From NCBI RefSeq assembly GCF_019599505.1, contig NZ_RKLT01000001.1, positions 620,001 through 684,000 on the forward strand: a DNA stretch of 64,000 bases, in the 5' to 3' direction. Numbering within the stretch: the stretch's first letter is position 1; every line of letters starts with the position of its first letter. The translations under genes were made by a program, and so were the position numbers. This DNA comes from Haloarcula nitratireducens (GTDB taxonomy: Archaea; Halobacteriota; Halobacteria; Halobacteriales; Haloarculaceae). Below are positions 50,090 through 57,470 of this stretch, piece by piece. The notes below the pieces were generated by a model that had not been told where the DNA came from, searched no databases, and saw nothing but the letters and a program-made list of their open reading frames with translations.

Positions 50090-51490
50090 ATGAGCCAGAA
50101 TTCACCGTCAGATTCCATCCAACCCGAGACGCTCGGCGTGGAGAGCGGTCTCGAAGCGCTTCGGTCGAGCCCCTCATTCCGCGGCCCGGTCGAGCCGCAC
50201 GAGGGGCACGACTCTAACGACCACATCGCCCTTATTCACCAGACCCCTGAAGAAAAGTTCGCCGCCGCGATCCCATTCGTCGAACAGGGTCTCGAACGCG
50301 GCGAGCGGTGTATGTACATCGCCGACGAACACACTAAAGACGAGATCGTGTCCGTGATGCGGACGGAGGGCGTCGACGTCGAGGCAGCCTGTGACTCGGG
50401 GGCGCTAACCTTCCACACCAAACAGGACACCTACTATCGGAACGGCGAGTTCGACCCTGACGAGATGATCGCGTTCTTCGAAGAGACGATCGAGGATACT
50501 CTCGACGAGTACACCGGACTCCGCATCGGTTCGGAGGCCACGTGGATCCTCGGCGAGGAAGCCGACATCGAGACGTTCATGGCGTACGAACAGCAAGTTA
50601 ACGAGCTGTTCGGCCGAACGGCCTGCACCGCACTGTGCGAGTACAACCGCGATCGGTTCCCCGCGACGGTCATCCGGGAAGTCATCCGCACTCACCCCCA
50701 CCTCATCTACGACAACGTCGTCTGCCAGAACAACTACTACACGCCGCCCGAGGAGTTCTTCGGGCCCGACCAACCCGAACACGAGGTCGAGCGCATGCTG
50801 AACTCGCTGTACGACCGCACGACGGCGACGGTCGACCTCCGAGAACGCGAACAGGAACTCCAGCAGAAGAACGAGCGTCTAGAGAGCTTCGCGAGCATGC
50901 TGGCCCACGAACTCCGGAACCCGCTCCAAATTGCCAAAATCTACCAGCAACGGGCGACCATCGACGACGACCCCGCCGCCGCCGAACTGTCGACCGCGCT
51001 GGATCGGATGGAGGAGATGATCGACGTCCTGCTCGTGACCGCTCGCAGGTCGGATTCGGTCATCGACTGGGAGCCAGTCGCGCTCGCCGACGTGGCCGCC
51101 GACGCGTGGGGGAACATCTCGTTGCCTGACACCGCGACCATCGACATTAAGGCCGGGCACACCATTGAGAGCGATGTCACCCACCTCCGACATCTCCTGA
51201 AGAACCTCTTCGTCAATGCCATCGAGCATGGCGACGAGGACATCGTGATTCGGGTCGGCGACCTGCCGACGGGCTTCTACGTCGAGGACGACGGCCCGGG
51301 CATTCCCGAGGCCGAGCGCGAGGCGGTCCTCGAAGCGGGCTACTCGACCGACACGGACGCGATAGGTCTCGGCCTAACGTTCGTCGCACAGATCGCCGAC
51401 ACCTACGGCTGGGAGTTCACGCTAACGGATAGCGCGAATGGGGGCGCTCGGTTCGAGTTTCGCGACGTGGAAATCACGTCCGACGATTAG
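50090..51490 (+). CDS. MEDS-domain sensor histidine kinase
   Basis: 466-residue soluble kinase. Residues about 40-230 form a MEDS domain (methanogen/methylotroph DcmR sensory domain): NDHIALIHQTPEEKFAAAIPFVEQGLERGERCMYI and ALCEYNRDRFPATVIREVIRTHPHLIY. A coiled coil leads to HisKA with MLAHELRNPLQI, then HATPase with NLFVNAIEHGD, DDGPGIPEAERE and IGLGLTFV. Motifs are intact. MEDS is thought to sense small molecules; the ligand is unknown. It is divergent from the GAF kinase, with which it shares a closely similar kinase core. Confidence 0.88.
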   Translation: MSQNSPSDSIQPETLGVESGLEALRSSPSFRGPVEPHEGHDSNDHIALIHQTPEEKFAAAIPFVEQGLERGERCMYIADEHTKDEIVSVMRTEGVDVEAACDSGALTFHTKQDTYYRNGEFDPDEMIAFFEETIEDTLDEYTGLRIGSEATWILGEEADIETFMAYEQQVNELFGRTACTALCEYNRDRFPATVIREVIRTHPHLIYDNVVCQNNYYTPPEEFFGPDQPEHEVERMLNSLYDRTTATVDLREREQELQQKNERLESFASMLAHELRNPLQIAKIYQQRATIDDDPAAAELSTALDRMEEMIDVLLVTARRSDSVIDWEPVALADVAADAWGNISLPDTATIDIKAGHTIESDVTHLRHLLKNLFVNAIEHGDEDIVIRVGDLPTGFYVEDDGPGIPEAEREAVLEAGYSTDTDAIGLGLTFVAQIADTYGWEFTLTDSANGGARFEFRDVEITSDD

Positions 51491-51747
51491 CGGAAGTGTA
51501 TTCCGCGCCAGACATCCCAGATGCCGGAGATACTCCGGGGGCTGAGAGAACCTGACTGATCGATACGTGGGCGGATTTCAGTCTGGATTTTACGCAAAAT
51601 TGCGGCGTATTACCCGGATGGTTGCGTCATTAACCTGTTTCGCGTACCGATCGCTTTCGGGCTTGAGTGCTCGCATGTCTCAATGAGGGAAGCAACAGAG
51701 CAAAAACCACCTGCGAGCGAAGCGTACGTTCGCTCGTATGGAAACAA

Positions 51748-52407
51748 TCAATTCGCGGTGGCCGTCGTCCGGGGACCGCCGACGACGACGACGCCGTACG
51801 CGCCGACCGACGCGTGGTTCGTACACTTGTACATGTAGACGCCGCGCTCGTCGAACGTGTGTGAGACGCTACCGCCCGGCGTTGCGGTGGCCGTCCCGGT
51901 GACCGTCTGCGTAGGGGTAGGGGTCTTCTCGGTGAACGCGTCCCCGTTCGTGTGCGTGAGCTCGTGTTCGCCGTCGCGCCACTCCCAGTGGACTGTCTGG
52001 CCCGGATTTATCCAGATGGCGGGCGGTTCGAAGAGGGCGTTCGAGGGGGTCTGACCCACGGCGACGGCGACGGTCCCGCTCCCGCGTCTGTCGGCGAACG
52101 AACCGTCGTACGTCTGCCCGGAGTCGAGTTTCCGCTTCTGCTCCTCGGTCAGTTGCCGCAGGGGATAAGACGGTCGCTCGGTGCCGGCTTCGGTCTGTGT
52201 CTCGGTCGGCGTCTCAGTCGACGACGCGGTGGAGGTTTCGGTCGGCGTCTCGGTCGGGGACTCCGTCGCGGCGGGAGCCGTGGTCGCCGCCTCGGTCGGA
52301 GTCTCTGTACCATCCGTCGGCGTAGACTCTGTATCCGGTCCGTTACAGCCAGCGATCGCCCCGACGAGACCGATACAGGTAGTGCGGACAAAGTTACGCC
52401 GTTTCAC
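51748..52407 (-). CDS. Halocyanin-like lipoprotein, axial Met missing
   Basis: 219-residue Tat lipoprotein. RR is at residues 3-4 and the lipobox ends at Cys21 (GAIAGC). A Thr/Pro/Glu-rich stalk (about 25-80) leads to a plastocyanin/halocyanin fold (about 95-212). Copper ligands His148 (DGEHEL), Cys195 and His198 (YKCTNH) are present. The usual Met of the LGMKG loop is replaced: the segment reads VGAYG, with Ala at 203. The stalk and TPTPTQTVTGTATATP insert are low-complexity. The start is GTG 52407. It could be an electron carrier with altered potential, or a copper-binding protein. Confidence 0.8.
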   Translation of the reverse strand: MKRRNFVRTTCIGLVGAIAGCNGPDTESTPTDGTETPTEAATTAPAATESPTETPTETSTASSTETPTETQTEAGTERPSYPLRQLTEEQKRKLDSGQTYDGSFADRRGSGTVAVAVGQTPSNALFEPPAIWINPGQTVHWEWRDGEHELTHTNGDAFTEKTPTPTQTVTGTATATPGGSVSHTFDERGVYMYKCTNHASVGAYGVVVVGGPRTTATAN

Positions 52408-52672
52408 ATCCGTAATCTCTGTTCCCTCTAGTTAAATCTTGATGGTGGCTGTATGACAGTTCGACGGGCACGTTACCTACGACTCCGTCGATCTCCACCG
52501 GGTCGCGACGGAAACGAGGCACTCCAGTCGCCTATCCTGATCGTTCACGATCTCCGTCTGCATACAGACGGGTCTCCGTGCCGAGTTCCGGAGTAAAACG
52601 GCCCCAACCCCCACCTGTATCGACGGATTCGTCGCCGATTCCGTCGGCGATGCTCGCGTTTGGATTAGTGGA

Positions 52673-53008
52673 TTAGACGCTGTCGGTTTCCGTGGACGTC
52701 TCGTTACCCAACATGCCTTCCTCGGTGGACGTCTCGTTGCCCATCATGCCTTCCTCGGTGGACGTCTCGTTACCCAACATGCCTTCCTCGGTGGACGTCT
52801 CGTTGCCCATCATGCCTTCCTCGGTTTCGGTACCCATTCCTTCCTCGGTTTCGGTACCCATTCCGCCACTTTCGCCGCCTTCGTCACCAGCGTCCGTTCC
52901 TTCAGACTCGCCGCTTCCGCCGTCGCCGCCACAGCCAGCCAGCAGACCGACGGTTGAGACAGCAGCTGTACGACGGATGAAGGATCGTCTATCCAGGTTG
53001 TCCGACAT
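52673..53008 (-). CDS. Tat lipoprotein with Met-rich tandem repeats
   Basis: 111-residue protein. Tat/lipobox signal: DRRSFIRRTAAVSTVGLLAGC. A Gly/Asp/Glu linker precedes repeats: MGTETEEG twice, then four 11-residue units of the pattern EEGMMGNETST or EEGMLGNETST in alternation. There is no folded domain. The DNA repeats (33 bp, with a 66-bp higher order from the MM/ML alternation) are nearly identical, so the copy number probably varies between strains. Regularly spaced Met and acidic residues could bind Cu(I) or other metals, but this is speculative. ATG 53008 is preferred to an upstream in-frame ATG. Confidence 0.72.
   Translation of the reverse strand: MSDNLDRRSFIRRTAAVSTVGLLAGCGGDGGSGESEGTDAGDEGGESGGMGTETEEGMGTETEEGMMGNETSTEEGMLGNETSTEEGMMGNETSTEEGMLGNETSTETDSV
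52692..52823. repeat. Four 33-bp tandem repeats inside the lipoprotein gene
   Basis: Units alternate between a version with TTACCCAAC and one with TTGCCCATC, giving a 66-bp period. A second 24-bp repeat (two units) follows to about 52868. Confidence 0.85.
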
Positions 53009-53627
53009 GCAAGCCGAACTGGGGGACAAAGAAACTAAAGTCCATTGGCCGTTTCTATACATTATTAAAGAATATGCGTGTTCATCTACCGGTATGTTCG
53101 ATTATGCTGTTTTATCGCGCGAGATGTATAGAGCGGTATGGTCTGGTATATAAACATACGAATAAATACACTCCTGTTCGATACGTTCGGAATGCCGATA
53201 CGATCCGGACTATCGCTTACGAGTCCGCCCGAAGCCGGCCAGAAATGCGCGGTTCCGATCGTGTCGCTCCGGATATGTGGTGAGCAGTTGGTCCGTGGCT
53301 GGAGCTAGATCGCCCGTCGGCCGAACGAACCTGTTCTCCCTGATCGGACGCGAAAACTACTCTCTCCTACGACACCGTCGCTGTTGTTCGGCGCGATGCG
53401 ACATCTGTAGGACCATCTCGCAGTGCTCCCTCTGGTCGGACCCTCGCTATCGCTCCGCGGTTCTACCGATCGCCCTGTGGCTTTCGAGGACCGCGCTCCT
53501 TTCGGTCGCGCGCCTCGCGACTACGGCTCCCTGCGGTCGCCGTCGTCGTGCGGCACGGCCGCCCGACTGCTTGAGGGACCTTCGGTCTCTCCGTTCCGTC
53601 GAAGTCCGACCATCGGCCGGAATCTCG
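53009..53627. other. 619-base gene-free region
   Basis: The left part (53040-53180) is unusually AT-rich, with several TATA-like patches (GGTATATAAAC near 53144). The right part is GC-rich with short CGCTC/GAGCG-type inverted repeats. No open frame has haloarchaeal composition. It may carry the promoter of the repeat lipoprotein on the left. Confidence 0.4.
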
Positions 53628-54329
53628 CTACTCCCGCCAATCGTCCACCTGACACTCCCGCAGTTCCGACCGTGAATGCCACGTCCGCGGGCGGAACGCG
53701 ACGGCGACGCTGGCGAGATACGCGACGACGACGACAGCGGTAACGGCGACGCCGGGGACGGCTCCGATGCGGGCGCTCTCGGGCCACGGCCCCGACTGGG
53801 CGAACGACGTGACGCGGATGAACCACGCGGCGGTCACGACGCTGAACAGCGCCAGATACACCCGTCGCAGTCGGTGGGCGACGGCCTCTTCGAAGGGCAC
53901 TTTCAGCGTCGGTCGGTAATAGTCCGCGCTCAGCTTCCGCCGCCACGCGCCGTCGTCGACGTCCTCCCGCGGATCGAGCCCGTGCGACCAGACGTTCTGC
54001 TGGATGAGACGCACCCGCGAGCGCCACACGTCGAACCCGCGGTAACGGTGGGCCTCGATACCGAGGAAGGCGCCGAGCGTGACCAGTCCCACTAACACGA
54101 GGTAGTGGGGGTTACTGGGGTCTGAGAACGACCACGTGAGGATGGCCGCCATGACCGTGACCGCCCAGTTCGTGGTGCGGTCGAGTCGCTCGCGCCACCG
54201 GGTCATTCGGTGGACTTCGCCGCGGTAGAGGTGGGCCATCGACGAACTCGGTCCCATCTCCCGTTCGAACAGGCCCGCGCCGAGACTCCGTTCGCGCTCG
54301 CCGCTCGGGTCGAACTCTCGATCGGTCAT
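53628..54329 (-). CDS. DUF2270 membrane protein
   Basis: 233-residue membrane protein of the DUF2270 family. Typical segments are MAHLYRGEVHRMTRWRERLDRTTNWAVTVMAAILTW, HYLVLVGLVTLGAFLGIEAHRYRGFDVWRSRVRLIQQN, and a soluble DPREDVDDGAWRRKLSADYYRPTL loop. It has four hydrophobic segments in total (about 55-75, 78-95, 160-180, 200-220). The function is not known; the family is common in haloarchaea. The gene follows the yeeE pair on the same strand with an 82-base gap. Confidence 0.87.
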   Translation of the reverse strand: MTDREFDPSGERERSLGAGLFEREMGPSSSMAHLYRGEVHRMTRWRERLDRTTNWAVTVMAAILTWSFSDPSNPHYLVLVGLVTLGAFLGIEAHRYRGFDVWRSRVRLIQQNVWSHGLDPREDVDDGAWRRKLSADYYRPTLKVPFEEAVAHRLRRVYLALFSVVTAAWFIRVTSFAQSGPWPESARIGAVPGVAVTAVVVVAYLASVAVAFRPRTWHSRSELRECQVDDWRE

Positions 54330-54411
54330 GTTTCTCGTTGGTCGGATTTCTCGCGGATCTCGCAGACGAACTGTTCTCTCTGCGCGTATTCTCGGTACGT
54401 CGGCGTCCCAG

Positions 54412-54885
54412 TCACGCAGGTTCCTCCGCCGTTCGTTCCGCTGCGCCGGTCTCCGAGCGGAGATATCCCTGCAGGTACGCGCCGGCGAACATCCCGACGA
54501 CGGCGTAGAGGATGGTGACGTTACCGACGCCCAGACTGGCGTAGGCCGCGCCGGGACAGATGCCCGAGAGCCCCCAGCCGACGCCGAAGATGCCGCCGCC
54601 CAGCAGGACGTTTCGGTCCATCGACTTCACGCGCTTGCCGAACTCGCGGCCGGTCAGCGGCGCGGTCCGGTCGGTTCGCGACCCGAGCGCGAAGACGACG
54701 CCGGCGACGACGCTCGCCCCGCCCATCACCAGCAAGAGGCCGAGGTCCGACAACTGGAGGAAGCGCAGGACGACCTCCGGGCGGTACATCTGACTCAGTC
54801 CGAGGCCGAAGCCGAAGACCACGCCGCCGAGCAGGATAGCCGGCATGAACAGCGGGTGGCGACCGGCGTCGCTCGCGTCGCTCAC
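54412..54885 (-). CDS. YeeE/YedE family half-transporter (second)
   Basis: 157-residue membrane protein with about four helices and the family motifs LGGGIFGVGWGLSGICPGAAYASLG (conserved Cys) and FGFGLGLSQMYRPEVVLRFL. It is half the size of bacterial TsuA-type YeeE. It pairs with the overlapping upstream gene to make a full unit that could import thiosulfate or a related sulfur compound. The GTG start at 54885 overlaps the previous stop by 4 bases, so the two are translationally coupled. Confidence 0.87.
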   Translation of the reverse strand: MSDASDAGRHPLFMPAILLGGVVFGFGLGLSQMYRPEVVLRFLQLSDLGLLLVMGGASVVAGVVFALGSRTDRTAPLTGREFGKRVKSMDRNVLLGGGIFGVGWGLSGICPGAAYASLGVGNVTILYAVVGMFAGAYLQGYLRSETGAAERTAEEPA

Positions 54886-55355
54886 GGCGTCACCCCCAGC
54901 GCCGCGACTATCTGTGCGGTCCCGACGGCGACGCCGACGAACGTCGCCACGTTCAGCAGCGAGGTCTCCGAGAGCGACCCCACGCCACAGACGCCGTGAC
55001 CGGAGGTACAGCCCTTGCCGAGTCGCGTCCCCACGCCGACGAGGAGGCCGCCGACGAGCAGTCGCCACCACTGAACCTCGGTGGTCCAACCGAACTCGCC
55101 GAACGTCAGGCCGTAGACGGCACCGCCCAGCACGATGCCGAGCGTGAACACGACACGCCAGTCGCGGGACGACCGGAAGCGGAACTGCTGGAAGCGGGAC
55201 TTCGAGGAGACGTACGACAGCGTCGATTCGAAGAACGTGCTCGCCCCGGCGATAATCCCCGTCGAGAGGTAGATGATCGCCGTGCCCGCCCCGATGAGTA
55301 GCCCGCCGAGCAGATAGTGAACCCAGCCGTTCGGGAGCAGCGTCTCGAAGACCAT
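54882..55355 (-). CDS. YeeE/YedE family half-transporter (first)
   Basis: 157-residue membrane protein: LLPNGWVHYLLGGLLIGAGTAIIYLSTGIIAGASTFFES near the start and LLVGGLLVGVGTRLGKGCTSGHGVCGVG in the second half, with the conserved Cys of the GCTSGHG motif. Together with the overlapping next gene it forms the split YeeE/YedE unit found in many archaea for sulfur-compound uptake. ATG 55355 is one base after the TGA of a 32-residue frame (55357-55455). Confidence 0.88.
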   Translation of the reverse strand: MVFETLLPNGWVHYLLGGLLIGAGTAIIYLSTGIIAGASTFFESTLSYVSSKSRFQQFRFRSSRDWRVVFTLGIVLGGAVYGLTFGEFGWTTEVQWWRLLVGGLLVGVGTRLGKGCTSGHGVCGVGSLSETSLLNVATFVGVAVGTAQIVAALGVTP

Positions 55356-55356
55356 C

Positions 55357-55455
55357 TCAGTCCCTCGTCGTGGCGTCCGGTCCGAAGCGCTCGTTCGCCT
55401 CTCTCTGGTCGATAGCGACACCGCCGTCTGGGAACTGGAAGAGATCGTCGGTCAT
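55357..55455 (-). CDS. 32-residue peptide upstream of yeeE
   Basis: Short acidic peptide: MTDDLFQFPDGGVAIDQREAN then ERFGPDATTRD. It ends with TGA one base before the yeeE ATG, so the ribosome could reinitiate. A minus-strand CTTTTGTATC at about 55481-55490 lies near the right distance for a leaderless start. Its composition is haloarchaeal, but with so few residues and no homologue in mind it is only a candidate gene or leader peptide. Confidence 0.45.
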   Translation of the reverse strand: MTDDLFQFPDGGVAIDQREANERFGPDATTRD

Positions 55456-55687
55456 TCTGTACCTCGACGTACCCGACGGAGATACAAAAGGGTTGCTGGA
55501 GTATTGCAAAATATGCGCACGACAGCGTCCCCTACTATCGAAGAAACTCTCACACTCCCGACCCAAATCGATTTCTGTGTACATCTAGATAGACGGCCGT
55601 CCTCTCTGCCGGGGCAAAGTAGTAGCGAAGGGACAATACTCGCGTGACCGAAAGCCCTACTTCACGACCGCGGTGGGCGCTATGGAC

Positions 55688-57442
55688 TTATCGCTCGTCC
55701 TCGCGCCGTCGCCGCATCTCGTGGCGCGTGAACTGCGGCGTCGTCAGCGCCGCCCGCCGCTGTCCGCGGAACGACCACCCGATGACGCCGAGCGTGAGAA
55801 CCGTGACCGCGACCGCGAGGGCGGTCGCTTCGATAGTCGTCGTCACGAAGAGGAACGCCGCCACCGGGATCCCCGCGGCGGCGACGATGCCCAGCAGGAG
55901 CCGTACCGCCATCTGTCGGGCCAGTCCCCCGCTGTCTTCGAGTAGCGTCTCTAAGACGAGCTCGTCCCGCGCGGCGGTGTCGAGCGCCGCTTCGGCGCGC
56001 GGGAGCGCGGTCACGCTCGACCGCGCCGACTGCGTCACCGTCTCCCGTATCTCCTCGCGGAGCGCGCCACCCGCGCCGGTTGCTCCCTGCTCCATCACGT
56101 AGTCGGTGATGACCTCGATGAAGTCGAACTCCGGGTCGAGCGTGCGACAGACGCCCTCTAAGACCGTGGTCACCCGGACGACCAGCGCGAGGTCCTGCGG
56201 AAGGCGCATCGGGAACTCGTACAGCTGGCTCTCGAACTCCCCGACGAGCTGCTCGATGCGGTACTCGCTGATGTCCTCGCCGCGGAACTGCCGGATGACG
56301 ATCTCGAACGCCTCGCGCATCACCTCGCGATCGGCCATCGGATCGAGCGCTCCCATCGCGACGAAGGCGTCCATCACTCGGTTCACGTCGTCGGTCGCCA
56401 GGCCCACGTAGAACTCCATCAGCTGTTCGCGGGTCCGCGAACCGAGGTGGCCGGTCATCCCGAAGTCGTAGAAGACGAGCGTCCCGTCGGGTTGGACCGC
56501 CAGGTTCCCCGGATGTGGATCGGCGTGGAAGCGCCCGTCCTCGACGATCATCCGGATGTACACCTCTTCGAGGCGCTGGACGAGTCGCTCGCGGTCGACG
56601 CCCAACTCGTCCAGTCTCGCCACGTCGTCTATCTTCACGCCGTCGACGTAGCTCATCGTCACCACGCGGTCGGTCGAGTGGCCCTCGACGACGTCGGGAA
56701 TCGCCACGTCGTCGGTGTCCGCGAAGCTCTCGCCGATCTCCCGGAGCATCCGCGCCTCGTGGGCGTAGTCCATCTCCCGGCGGATGGTCGCCGCGAACTC
56801 CTCGGTGAGGTTCTCGAGCGTGAACGCCTGTGCGGGGTCGGCCCCGTAGGTCAGAATCGGCGTCAGCGTCGACAGCACGCGCAGATCAGACTCGACGCGC
56901 TCGCGGATGTCCGGTCGCAACACTTTCACGGCGACCCGCTGACCGTCGAGTTCGGCCTCGTACACCTGTCCGAGCGACGCGCCGCTGATGGGCGACGTGT
57001 CGAACTCGTCGAACCGCTCGGCCACCGGGCCGCCCAGTTCGCGTTCGAGCAGCGGTTCGATGTCGGCCCACGGGTCCGGCGGCACCTTGTCCTGCAGTTC
57101 GGCGAGCACGTCGATGTACTCCCGCGGGAGCGCGTCGGGCCGCGTCGAGAGCATCTGCCCGAGCTTGATGAACGCCGGACCGAGGTCGAGAAACGTCGCC
57201 TTCAGTCGGCGGGCGCGCTGGGTCCGGTCCTCGCTCGTGACCGAGCGCGACCGACCGACGACGACGAACCGCTTGCGGTCGCGCGCCCACGCGACCGCGA
57301 ACGGGAGGAACTGCCAGCCGACGACGAGGACCCGCCACAACGCGCGGAGCGTGACGCGAAGACCCGTCGGATGTCGGGCCTCCGCGGACGGGTCGCCGGT
57401 CGGTCGCTGCGAGTCGCTCACTGCCCTACTGTCGGAGTTCAC
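55688..57442 (-). CDS. ubiB: UbiB/ABC1/ADCK-family atypical kinase
   Basis: 584-residue protein of the family that supports quinone synthesis and lipid homeostasis. Residues about 85-105 contain the family motif FLDLGPAFIKLGQMLSTRPD (KxGQ). SGASLGQVYEAELDGQRVAVKVLRP holds the Ala-rich loop and catalytic Lys, DGRFHADPHPGNLAV the catalytic loop, and VFYDFGMTG the metal-binding DFG. One or two C-terminal helices (about 515-555) anchor it in the membrane. The start is GTG 57442. It lies 28 bases past the copA stop on the same strand, possibly as a read-through partner. Confidence 0.92.
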   Translation of the reverse strand: MNSDSRAVSDSQRPTGDPSAEARHPTGLRVTLRALWRVLVVGWQFLPFAVAWARDRKRFVVVGRSRSVTSEDRTQRARRLKATFLDLGPAFIKLGQMLSTRPDALPREYIDVLAELQDKVPPDPWADIEPLLERELGGPVAERFDEFDTSPISGASLGQVYEAELDGQRVAVKVLRPDIRERVESDLRVLSTLTPILTYGADPAQAFTLENLTEEFAATIRREMDYAHEARMLREIGESFADTDDVAIPDVVEGHSTDRVVTMSYVDGVKIDDVARLDELGVDRERLVQRLEEVYIRMIVEDGRFHADPHPGNLAVQPDGTLVFYDFGMTGHLGSRTREQLMEFYVGLATDDVNRVMDAFVAMGALDPMADREVMREAFEIVIRQFRGEDISEYRIEQLVGEFESQLYEFPMRLPQDLALVVRVTTVLEGVCRTLDPEFDFIEVITDYVMEQGATGAGGALREEIRETVTQSARSSVTALPRAEAALDTAARDELVLETLLEDSGGLARQMAVRLLLGIVAAAGIPVAAFLFVTTTIEATALAVAVTVLTLGVIGWSFRGQRRAALTTPQFTRHEMRRRREDER

Positions 57443-57470
57443 GCCAGATGAGTGTACTGGAACCCCCCGC

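Noticed and set aside
53277..53675. 132-codon plus-strand frame
   Set aside because: Arg/Ser/Leu-rich with many Cys, unlike haloarchaeal proteins, and it runs into the antisense of the DUF2270 gene.
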